Below are positions 1 through 6,087 of a DNA stretch of 8,549 nucleotides, piece after piece. Position 1 is the stretch's first letter. Each line of letters begins with the position of its first letter. Location: assembly GCA_020426085.1 (NCBI GenBank), contig JAGQQP010000157.1, positions 1 to 8,549 of the forward strand, written 5' to 3'. The position numbers were made by a program, and so were the translations under genes. Origin of the DNA: Planctomycetaceae bacterium (GTDB taxonomy: Bacteria > Planctomycetota > Planctomycetia > Planctomycetales > Planctomycetaceae). The notes beneath the pieces were generated by a model that saw only the letters and a list, made by a program, of their open reading frames with translations, was not told the origin of the DNA and made no database searches.

Positions 1-1
1 T

Positions 2-979
2 CCCACCGACCCGATCGCGGTCCTGGGAATCTTCAAGAGCCTTGGCGCTCCCAAATCGCTGGAGACCAAGATCGCGGGTGAATCGCTGTTTAACGACGGC
101 GTGGGAGTGGTGGTGTTTATTGCGCTCCTGGGCATCGCGGGTTTGGGCGGGCATGGCGAGTCGCATGCAGACGTCAATCAGCAGGAGGAGCCTAACCAGG
201 TCGTTCAGCAGAGCGAACAGGAACAGCCACACGAGGAGGTTCAAGCAGGCGGGGAGGTGACAGAGACGAACGCCAGCGACGTCGCGAAACTCTTCGCCCT
301 CGAAGCCGGCGGCGGAATTGCGCTGGGCTTTGTGCTGGGGCTGATCGCGTTCTTGCTGTTGCGATCCATTGATCACTACGCGACGGAGATTTTGATTTCG
401 CTGGCGGTGGTGACAGGCGGATATGCACTGGCGATGAAACTGCACCTGTCCGGGCCGTTGGCAATGGTGGTCGCGGGACTGATTCTGGGCAACCATGGCC
501 GCACGCTGGCGATGTCCGACAGAACGCGTCAGCACCTGGATACGTTTTGGGAACTGGTGGACGAACTTCTGAACGCGGTGCTGTTTGTGCTGATCGGTCT
601 GGAGGTTCTGGTGCTGTCGTTCCATGAAAAGTATCTGCTGGCCGGGGCGCTGGCCATCCCCGCCGCGCTGCTGGCGCGGTTCCTGTCTGTAGGCACGGTG
701 GTCACCCTTGTGAAGAAGGTCACCGGCCGGGAATTCACACCGCATGCGATCAAGGTCATGACCTGGGGTGGCCTGCGCGGCGGAATCAGTGTGGCACTCG
801 CGCTCTCGCTCAAGGAAGAGATCCACGCTCAGCAGTCGCAGTACGACAACATCGGCGAACTCATCCTGACCATGACCTACGTCGTCGTCGCCTTCTCCAT
901 CCTCGTCGGCGGCCTGACCATCGGCCCGATGCTGAGCCGCCTGGGTCTCACAGGGCAGAGCAAAACAGACGCCCACTAA
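2..979 (+). CDS. Na+/H+ antiporter, CPA1/NhaP family (5' partial)
   Basis: This is an integral inner-membrane cation/proton exchanger used for pH and sodium homeostasis. The reading frame is open from the left edge (codon 1 at base 2), so the N-terminal helices are missing and no start can be assigned; the GTG at 101 is internal. Visible CPA1 hallmarks are the TDPIAVLGIFKSLG stretch (codons 2-15, the unwound helix with the Thr-Asp pair), GESLFNDG with its Asn-Asp ion-binding pair, LSGPLAMVVAGLILGN, and WGGLRGGISVALALSL with the conserved Arg late in the protein. Several hydrophobic helices follow one another and a short polar tail ends at TAA 977-979. Odd: a hydrophilic insert of about 42 residues (bases 152-277) with 10 acidic residues, 8 Gln, 3 His and no Lys or Arg separates two helices right after the Asn-Asp helix. 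The family call is firm; transported ion and direction are inferred from the family. Confidence 0.92.
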   Translation, partial: PTDPIAVLGIFKSLGAPKSLETKIAGESLFNDGVGVVVFIALLGIAGLGGHGESHADVNQQEEPNQVVQQSEQEQPHEEVQAGGEVTETNASDVAKLFALEAGGGIALGFVLGLIAFLLLRSIDHYATEILISLAVVTGGYALAMKLHLSGPLAMVVAGLILGNHGRTLAMSDRTRQHLDTFWELVDELLNAVLFVLIGLEVLVLSFHEKYLLAGALAIPAALLARFLSVGTVVTLVKKVTGREFTPHAIKVMTWGGLRGGISVALALSLKEEIHAQQSQYDNIGELILTMTYVVVAFSILVGGLTIGPMLSRLGLTGQSKTDAH

Positions 980-1081
980 CTGCGGAGAGCGATCTGTTCG
1001 CGGGGCGAACGTCACCTGGATTCGCAGCTTAGACAATAATGCATCAATTTAAGTTTCCTGGAACTTTTTCTGCCCAATTGG

Positions 1082-1113
1082 TCCAGAACCTGATTCGTAT
1101 ATCAAGTTCTGGA
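1082..1113. terminator. Hairpin between convergent genes, possible bidirectional terminator
   Basis: Bases 1082-1094 pair with 1101-1113: 8 bp, one C-A mismatch, then 4 bp, closing a 6-base loop. The element lies in the 153-bp gap between the antiporter stop (979) and the kinase-protein stop (1133), where a bidirectional terminator would be expected. Neither strand has a clean T-run after the stem, so classical intrinsic termination is not shown; it may protect 3' ends or terminate weakly. A second, smaller stem at 996-1010 (6 bp, 3-base loop) just after the antiporter gene also lacks a T-run. Confidence 0.45.
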
Positions 1114-1132
1114 TGCGGTTAAGGGGGGCAGG

Positions 1133-4100
1133 TCAGCGCTTGACCGCCTTCACCGGCAACACCACACGAAAACCGAATTTAGAACTAGCCGCTGGATGAG
1201 CAGAATATCGACCTGCTGCACGGCAACCGAACCAACTAACCTCCCAATTACCGCCGCGAAATACCTGATCTTTTTTTTGGGTGAACGGGTTGGATGGATT
1301 AACGGCAACATCATCCTCGAACTTCTCATAGAAAGCAGGCTCCCAGCTGTCCTGAACCCATTCCCGGACATTGCCATGCACATCATATAATCCAAACGGA
1401 TTGGCTTTCAGCTTTCCTACGGCATGGGTGTGCTCATTCGAGTTGCTGCTGAACCAGCCGGCTGTAATCAAATCCTCATCCTTATCTCCGCTCCAGAACC
1501 GCGTTGTTGTTCCCCCCCTGCATGCGTACTCCCATTCCGCCTCTGTCGGCAAACGGTAACCTGTGCCGTCGAGTGGCGTGAACGTTGCGCCGGAACGAAA
1601 GTAGAACGGTTTCAATTTCTCTTGTTGACTCAGTTTAGTGCAGAAGTCGACCGCATCTCTCCAACTCACCGCGTCCACCGGATAGTTGCTGGTATCCAAA
1701 CCAGCAACTGCATCTTTGCCCTTCCCGGTAGCAGAAAAGTGGGATGGGTTCGTTCCCATCACTTGCTCGTATTGCGCCTGCGTGACTTCCGTCTCACTAG
1801 CGTAGATCGGATTAGTGAGAATCACTTTATGCTGAGGAACTTCACTACTGAGCTTCTCCTTTAAATTCTGGTCGTCACTCACCCATTTCTCCATCGCTTT
1901 AATCTCGTCAGCTGTGCTTCCCATCAGAAACTCCCCCGGGGGAAGTAAACGAAACTTCATGCCGATGGAGTTCTCGTACTCGATCGGCATGCCAAGATGA
2001 TCCGCCCAGGCCTGCTGATGGGCTTTGGCCTGTTGTTCATCGAACGGGGCGATGGCGAGCGGAGGAGATTGAGACAATTCGCTACCCCATTTGATTTTGC
2101 AATCAGGTAAGGCCCGCTGAAGTTCAGTAATCCCGGCCTGGGTCACCGACGTTTCTCTAAGCCAGAGAACCTCAAGATTTTTCAAACCATTAAGATGGGA
2201 TAACCCTTTGTCCGTGATCAACGTACCAACAAGGCTCAATTTTTTCATTTTGGTCAGCTGTGAGAGATGTCTCAATCCGCTATTATCGACACGTGTTTGG
2301 GCAAGATAAAGTTCCTCGATATTGGTGAGCGCGCTGATATATTTCAGGCCGTCACTAGTAATGGGGTTATCGCCCAGTCCTAAATACTTGATCAGTTTCA
2401 AATTCTGTATCGACTGCAGATCCACGTCTGTGACATCGGTATCTGAAAGCATCATTCCATCAAGCTTTTCGAAGTGCTGTACCAGTGCGAAAGGGCTATT
2501 CTTAACGCTACAATTGTCACCCGCCATTAAGAACCGAATTTGAAATAACTGTTCGGGTAAGCGGTCGACTGACGTAAGTTTACCTGATTGGGTGATAATC
2601 TCCCCACCCGTTGATAAGATCCACTCCGCAACCGCACGGTCAGGATCTCCAGGTGGCGTCTGCAACTTCGACGCGTCGATAGTCATCGCGAGGCGAAAAC
2701 CGCGATTGGAGCCTTTGATATGTGAAGGATTTTCGCCGCGACTTGCCGAGCGACATTGCCAGACGGGATTAGAAATATTTCCACCACGAAACATTCTCGC
2801 ATTCGCAGCATTGGTCATCTTGAGAGGATCAGTTTCCGGCGAAGCCTTGTAACCACCTCCCGCATCTGCGCACCATTCCTGAACGTTGCCCAGCATGTCG
2901 AACAACCCCCAGGGATTGGGCTTTAATAGTCCGACAACCGTTGGAGATATTTTCTGCTTGTCTGTCCATTCGTACTTTGCAATTTCCGTGGCATTGTCAC
3001 CAAACCAGTATGCGGTGGTCGTCCCCGCACGGCAGGCGTGCTCCCACTGGGCTTCACTTGGCAGAATGATTTGCGAGCCCGCTGTTCGATCAATGCTGAC
3101 GTTCAGCTTCTCCAGAAACGGTTGAATGTCGTCCCAGTTCACCTGCTCAACCGGCTGATTCGGGCCAGGATACTTTGCAGGGTTCGTTCCCATGACGGCT
3201 TGCCACTGTTGCTGGGTCGTCTCCAGCCTGGCCAGGTAATAGGGGCTGGTGATCCGCACGGTATGCTGTGGTCCTTCCTGGCGAAGATAGCCTTCGTTGG
3301 CGCCGAAGGATTTTACGATGCTTTCACGATCCTCGTCAGAAGTACCCATCAGAAACTCACCTGGCGGAATGAGCATGAAGAAAATTTTCTCCCCGCCAGG
3401 CAGTACGACTTCTTTTTCAACCGGCAGGCCGAGGTAGTCCGCCCAGGCCTGCTGATGGGCCATCGCCTGCTTTTCATCGAACGGGGCGACGGCGAGCGGC
3501 GGGGGGGCTGCTTTGCTGGCAGAGCCAGTGACACCCGGCGTCTGGTGGGCGGTGTCTTGAATCGGCTTTGTGTTGTTTGCGACTGAGCTGGCGGCAGTGG
3601 CAGCTCCGCCCTCCGGATTGATGGCGAGTTTTCCATCAAGTTTCGCGACGTGGACAACGTTTTTACCGTCCTGGCTGACGGTGAATTCGCCGGTCTCGGC
3701 GGGAAAGCCTGCCAGTTCAACACTGAGTTCGTGAGGGCCCGCGGACAGCTGGAGTGGACTGCCATTATCGACCGGGTCGCCATCAATCTTCAGCGACATG
3801 GACGGATCATCCAGCGTGATCTGCACATCATACTTTCCACCCGAGACGAAGGAGACGATTGCGAGCAGCAGCAATGCACCCAGTCCCCCGCCGATCAACA
3901 GCTTTTTGTGGGGAGTAGAGTATTTACCGGCCGCCTCGGATTTCGGACTGGCAGATGATTGACTGCGTGTCTTCCTGTTCTTATTTCGCAGCTGTTCCAC
4001 GTAAGACTTCGGATGTTCGACGGTGATCAACGCCGGGTTGGATTCTTCATTCGCACCTGGTAGCGAGGTCGGTTTGGACCCGGTTTTCTTCGCAGCCTCT

Positions 4101-5290
4101 TGCTGCTGGGAGTTGGGTTGACGCAGGACCTTCTGCAGATCTTTCGCGACATCAGTCATTGACTGGTAACGCTTCGACAGATCGCCTGCCATCATTTTCA
4201 GACAGATTTTTTCTAACCGCGGATCGAGATCAGGACGCAACTCCAACGGCCTGATCGGATCGTTGGCTGCAATCTGGGAGAGCATTGTGATCATCCCACC
4301 TTTGAATGGCATCTCTCCTGTGAGCAATTCATACATGATCACGCCAAGTGCATAGATGTCGGTCTGTGGACCGATCAGTGACTGATCCCCTTCCACCTGT
4401 TCCGGTGACATGTACGCTGGCGTTCCCAGAATCGCGCCGCTCTGGGTTACCTGCACATCGTCGCTGCTGCTGCGACGGGCGAGCCCGAAGTCCATGACGA
4501 CAGGCTCCCCCTGTTCATCGACCATGATGTTGGCTGGTTTCAAATCACGATGAATGACGCCGATTTTGTGAGCCTGCTCCAGTCCCATCGCGAGTTTTCG
4601 GATCGTCGAGATAATCTGCTTTTCAGAATGTTTCTTCTTCGACTTCGTGTAGTCCTTCAGGGGACGACCTTCGATATACGCCATCGTGATATAATGCTGA
4701 CCATCGATATCGCCAACATCATAGACCGGACAGATATTTGGACTACGCAATGTCGCCGAAGCTCGGGCTTCACGGTAGAACCGTTCAAGCAGTTCCTGAT
4801 CATCGACTCCGTTCCCGTCTCCGAATTTGGGAATTTTTAGAGCGACATCACGGTCGAGTTGTGTATCTCTGGCGAGATAGACTGCCCCCATCGCTCCCTG
4901 ACCGAGGACCTTTTGAATGGCGTAGCGACCGAAGCTTTCTGGAATCTCGAGATTCGTCGACGAGGAAGTTGAATTTCCTTCGTACTGACGGGTAATCGAA
5001 GTATCCGAATCAACAGTTCCCGGCACCAGGGTGTTGGCAATGGCCTCTTCGGAATGATCGTGCGCGCTCAAAATCGTTTCATCATGAAAAGAAGATTCGG
5101 TTTTCCGAGAATCTTCCAGCAGATCAACATTCGAGAAATGTTGCGTTAATTCCGCAGCGTGTTCGGGATGCTCTTTGATAAACTGCTCAACGTCCAGACT
5201 CTCCCCGGCATGGGACCGCTGCATGAACTCAGCAATCAAGTGTTTCACGGCCACACTCTGTTCACTTGCCCCGTCTGCTTCGTTACTCAT
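1133..5290 (-). CDS. Transmembrane Ser/Thr kinase with PEGA-like, FGE-LRR-FGE extracytoplasmic region
   Basis: This 1385-residue Hanks-type Ser/Thr protein kinase is counted from the ATG at 5290. A GTG two codons upstream (5296) is possible, but AGGCGGTGG sits at a better distance from the ATG. Domains in order: acidic tail 1-118; kinase about 120-390 with GQGAMG loop 130-135, Lys152, Glu174, HRDLKPAN (Asp249), DFG 267-269 and MSPEQ in place of APE, so an apparently active RD kinase; Lys/Ser-rich juxtamembrane stretch; one transmembrane helix 464-482; PEGA-like beta domain 486-551; FGE/sulfatase-modifying fold 628-868; five 24-residue LRRs 934-1053; second FGE fold 1107-1380, ending GFRV near the C-terminus. 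Each FGE fold is preceded by almost the same linker. Both lack the closely spaced Cys pair of true formylglycine-generating enzymes, so a binding or structural role is likelier than catalysis. Topology implies a cytoplasmic kinase and an extracytoplasmic sensor half. The ligand is unknown. The gene stands alone, convergent with the antiporter. Confidence 0.93.
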   Translation of the reverse strand: MSNEADGASEQSVAVKHLIAEFMQRSHAGESLDVEQFIKEHPEHAAELTQHFSNVDLLEDSRKTESSFHDETILSAHDHSEEAIANTLVPGTVDSDTSITRQYEGNSTSSSTNLEIPESFGRYAIQKVLGQGAMGAVYLARDTQLDRDVALKIPKFGDGNGVDDQELLERFYREARASATLRSPNICPVYDVGDIDGQHYITMAYIEGRPLKDYTKSKKKHSEKQIISTIRKLAMGLEQAHKIGVIHRDLKPANIMVDEQGEPVVMDFGLARRSSSDDVQVTQSGAILGTPAYMSPEQVEGDQSLIGPQTDIYALGVIMYELLTGEMPFKGGMITMLSQIAANDPIRPLELRPDLDPRLEKICLKMMAGDLSKRYQSMTDVAKDLQKVLRQPNSQQQEAAKKTGSKPTSLPGANEESNPALITVEHPKSYVEQLRNKNRKTRSQSSASPKSEAAGKYSTPHKKLLIGGGLGALLLLAIVSFVSGGKYDVQITLDDPSMSLKIDGDPVDNGSPLQLSAGPHELSVELAGFPAETGEFTVSQDGKNVVHVAKLDGKLAINPEGGAATAASSVANNTKPIQDTAHQTPGVTGSASKAAPPPLAVAPFDEKQAMAHQQAWADYLGLPVEKEVVLPGGEKIFFMLIPPGEFLMGTSDEDRESIVKSFGANEGYLRQEGPQHTVRITSPYYLARLETTQQQWQAVMGTNPAKYPGPNQPVEQVNWDDIQPFLEKLNVSIDRTAGSQIILPSEAQWEHACRAGTTTAYWFGDNATEIAKYEWTDKQKISPTVVGLLKPNPWGLFDMLGNVQEWCADAGGGYKASPETDPLKMTNAANARMFRGGNISNPVWQCRSASRGENPSHIKGSNRGFRLAMTIDASKLQTPPGDPDRAVAEWILSTGGEIITQSGKLTSVDRLPEQLFQIRFLMAGDNCSVKNSPFALVQHFEKLDGMMLSDTDVTDVDLQSIQNLKLIKYLGLGDNPITSDGLKYISALTNIEELYLAQTRVDNSGLRHLSQLTKMKKLSLVGTLITDKGLSHLNGLKNLEVLWLRETSVTQAGITELQRALPDCKIKWGSELSQSPPLAIAPFDEQQAKAHQQAWADHLGMPIEYENSIGMKFRLLPPGEFLMGSTADEIKAMEKWVSDDQNLKEKLSSEVPQHKVILTNPIYASETEVTQAQYEQVMGTNPSHFSATGKGKDAVAGLDTSNYPVDAVSWRDAVDFCTKLSQQEKLKPFYFRSGATFTPLDGTGYRLPTEAEWEYACRGGTTTRFWSGDKDEDLITAGWFSSNSNEHTHAVGKLKANPFGLYDVHGNVREWVQDSWEPAFYEKFEDDVAVNPSNPFTQKKDQVFRGGNWEVSWFGCRAAGRYSAHPAASSKFGFRVVLPVKAVKR
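1979..2065 (-). repeat. Linker repeat, copy 2 (before FGE domain 2)
   Basis: This segment encodes residues 1076-1104 of the kinase protein (PPLAIAPFDEQQAKAHQQ and onward to MPIE). It matches the copy at 3416-3502 in 23 of 29 residues. At DNA level 2001-2062 matches 3438-3499 in 56 of 62 bases, including a 23-base exact run. It is a helical-looking, Ala/Gln-rich lead-in to the FGE fold. Confidence 0.9.
2132..2491 (-). repeat. Leucine-rich-repeat array, five 24-residue units
   Basis: Residues 934-1053 of the kinase protein fall into five consecutive 24-residue units. Four fit a common pattern of Leu at position 1, Leu or Ile at 4 or 7, L-x-L near 13-15 and T-x-[VI]-T or a variant near 18-21, with Gly at 24 (for example GLSHLNGLKNLEVLWL). 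The first unit is degenerate. This is the short planctomycete-type LRR seen in many large exported proteins. It lies between the two FGE folds. Its DNA is AT-richer than the flanking modules: the four 60-base rows 2221-2460 each contain 26 G+C (43%). Confidence 0.85.
3416..3502 (-). repeat. Linker repeat, copy 1 (before FGE domain 1)
   Basis: This segment encodes residues 597-625 of the kinase protein (PPLAVAPFDEKQAMAHQQ and onward to LPVE). It is the partner of the copy at 1979-2065. It follows a Pro/Ala/Ser-rich spacer (about residues 555-598) that includes a run of seven C on the coding strand, encoding the Pro triplet. Confidence 0.9.
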
Positions 5291-5453
5291 TACCACCGCC
5301 TGATCTGCTCATCCCTCTGCCAACTGAGCACATTCCCAAAACACTGACTGCCTGATCCTCTTTACCCCGATATGGTCAACAAGGTCTCCGCACTGAACAG
5401 GCAAAATCACAGCATCGGAATAGGGCGAATCCAAGTATGAATCACGAGTAGTC

Positions 5454-5517
5454 TCCTGCGACTCATATTCTGACTATACTAACCACACATCTCAAGCCTA
5501 AACCAGCAGTCGCAGGA
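5454..5517. repeat. Perfect 10-bp inverted repeat with 44-bp spacer
   Basis: TCCTGCGACT at 5454-5463 and its exact reverse complement AGTCGCAGGA at 5508-5517 flank a 44-base spacer. The arms stop abruptly on both sides. The spacer is AT-rich and contains TATACT (5475-5480, plus) and overlapping TATAGT on the minus strand, both -10-like. It lies about 165-230 bases upstream of the kinase start. It could be paired operator half-sites, a long-loop RNA stem or chance. Confidence 0.5.
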
Positions 5518-5618
5518 ATGGTCACAGTTCAGTTTGGTGTGTAACAGATTGTGAGTACCATGTCGAATTTTGTTGAATTTAAACAAAAGTATGGATGCGA
5601 ATCAGTTAAATCTGCCTG

Positions 5619-5816
5619 ATGGTAGATTTGATAATGTGGCAAGGGCTTTTGAACGAGGCCATCGCCTGGCTGGGGCGCGAAATGGGTAAGGCAATCAGCA
5701 CTGATATGTCTCCTGAGAAGATCTTCGGAAGCGATTTAGAGACAGAATGCGAGAAAAATGCTACGGCAGGGATTGAGAGGGCAGGTAAGGCAACTTCAGG
5801 TTGCCTGGGAGTGTGA
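5619..5816 (+). CDS. Doubtful small hypothetical protein (65 aa)
   Basis: This ATG-to-TGA frame of 65 residues has a plausible composition: a Trp/Leu-rich amphipathic N-terminal helix (LLNEAIAWLGREMGK) followed by a charged segment with two Cys. I recognise no family. No Shine-Dalgarno sequence precedes the ATG. A second overlapping plus-strand frame (5591-5689, 32 residues, starting MDANQLNLPDGRFDNVARAF) looks equally protein-like, which suggests either chance or a frameshifted remnant. Its stop lies 19 bases before the hairpin at 5836-5873, which could also end a plus-strand transcript. It is listed only because the gap is otherwise empty. Confidence 0.2.
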   Translation: MVDLIMWQGLLNEAIAWLGREMGKAISTDMSPEKIFGSDLETECEKNATAGIERAGKATSGCLGV

Positions 5817-5828
5817 AAATCGCAGATC

Positions 5829-5873
5829 GAAAAACAAAGGCTTACGGACCTGAAATCAAGCCTGTAAGCCTTT
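5829..5873 (-). terminator. Intrinsic terminator of tRNA-Pro
   Basis: On the minus strand AAAGGCTTAC (5873-5864) pairs perfectly with GTAAGCCTTT (5845-5836) across an 18-base loop, and is followed after one G by TTTTT (5834-5830). It begins about 20 bases past the tRNA 3' end, the right place and orientation for termination of the tRNA transcript. On the plus strand the stem is followed by ATTATAT, so weak bidirectional activity is possible. Confidence 0.85.
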
Positions 5874-5892
5874 ATTATATAACAGTTTAAAG

Positions 5893-5967
5893 TCGGGGCG
5901 ACACGATTCGAACGTGCGACCTCTTGCTCCCAAAGCAAGCGCTCTAGCCAAGCTGAGCTACGCCCCG
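5893..5967 (-). tRNA. tRNA-Pro (anticodon UGG)
   Basis: This 75-base cloverleaf carries proline to CCA/CCG-type codons. Minus-strand elements: acceptor CGGGGCG pairing perfectly with CGCCCCG; D arm GCTC/GAGC with GG in the loop; anticodon stem CTTGC/GCAAG around loop TTTGGGA, giving anticodon TGG; 5-base variable region; T arm GCACG/CGTGT (one G-U) around TTCGAAT. The C1-G72 pair with discriminator A73 matches proline identity. CCA is not encoded (the next bases are CTT), so it must be added after transcription. It is a single-gene unit with its own promoter and terminator, between the kinase gene and the DUF1501 operon. Confidence 0.97.
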
Positions 5968-5985
5968 CAACTTTAACAGAGGCAC

Positions 5986-6014
5986 AGTTTAGAGAGACAC
6001 GCAGAAGCCGTCAA
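5986..6014 (-). promoter_or_regulatory. Sigma70-type promoter of tRNA-Pro
   Basis: On the minus strand TTGACG (6014-6009) and TAAACT (5991-5986) are separated by exactly 17 bases. Transcription would start near 5979, about a dozen bases before the tRNA 5' end, with a short leader for RNase P removal. Position, spacing and match are all good; activity is inferred. Confidence 0.75.
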
Positions 6015-6087
6015 TGGTTCTCTGTGTTCTCTTACGAAAATATGTAACCTCTAGCGATGAAAGTAGATATTTAAACCATCATCAGCA

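Larger units (their letters stand above)
5297..5828. other. Intergenic stretch upstream of the kinase gene, no confident gene
   Basis: These 532 bases contain the kinase gene's 5' leader and probable promoter, a perfect inverted repeat (5454-5517) and one doubtful small plus-strand ORF (5619-5816), each discussed separately. A weak minus-strand promoter candidate is TTGGAT (5429-5434), 17 bases, TGTGAT (5406-5411), which would give a leader of roughly 110 bases. The match to sigma70 consensus is poor, so I do not list it on its own. Bases 5560-5600 are AT-rich with a short repeated GAATTT. I see no RNA gene, phage attachment site or transposon end here. Confidence 0.6.

Noticed and set aside
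1133..1300. Diversity-generating retroelement variable region at the 3' end of the FGE-fold gene
   Set aside because: C-terminal FGE/C-lectin folds are common DGR targets, but I found no template-like copy of this segment elsewhere in the window and no reverse transcriptase gene.
1133..5290. A true sulfatase-activating enzyme
   Set aside because: The FGE folds lack the active-site Cys pair, and no sulfatase gene is present in the window.
5606..5938. Minus-strand 110-residue frame beginning MLWEQEVARSNRVAP
   Set aside because: Its N-terminus is simply the tRNA-Pro translated, and the rest crosses the tRNA terminator and reads antisense to the small plus-strand frame; no coding signal of its own.
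5590..5967. Integrated element using the tRNA-Pro gene as attachment site
   Set aside because: No integrase gene and no repeated tRNA 3' end is visible in the window.
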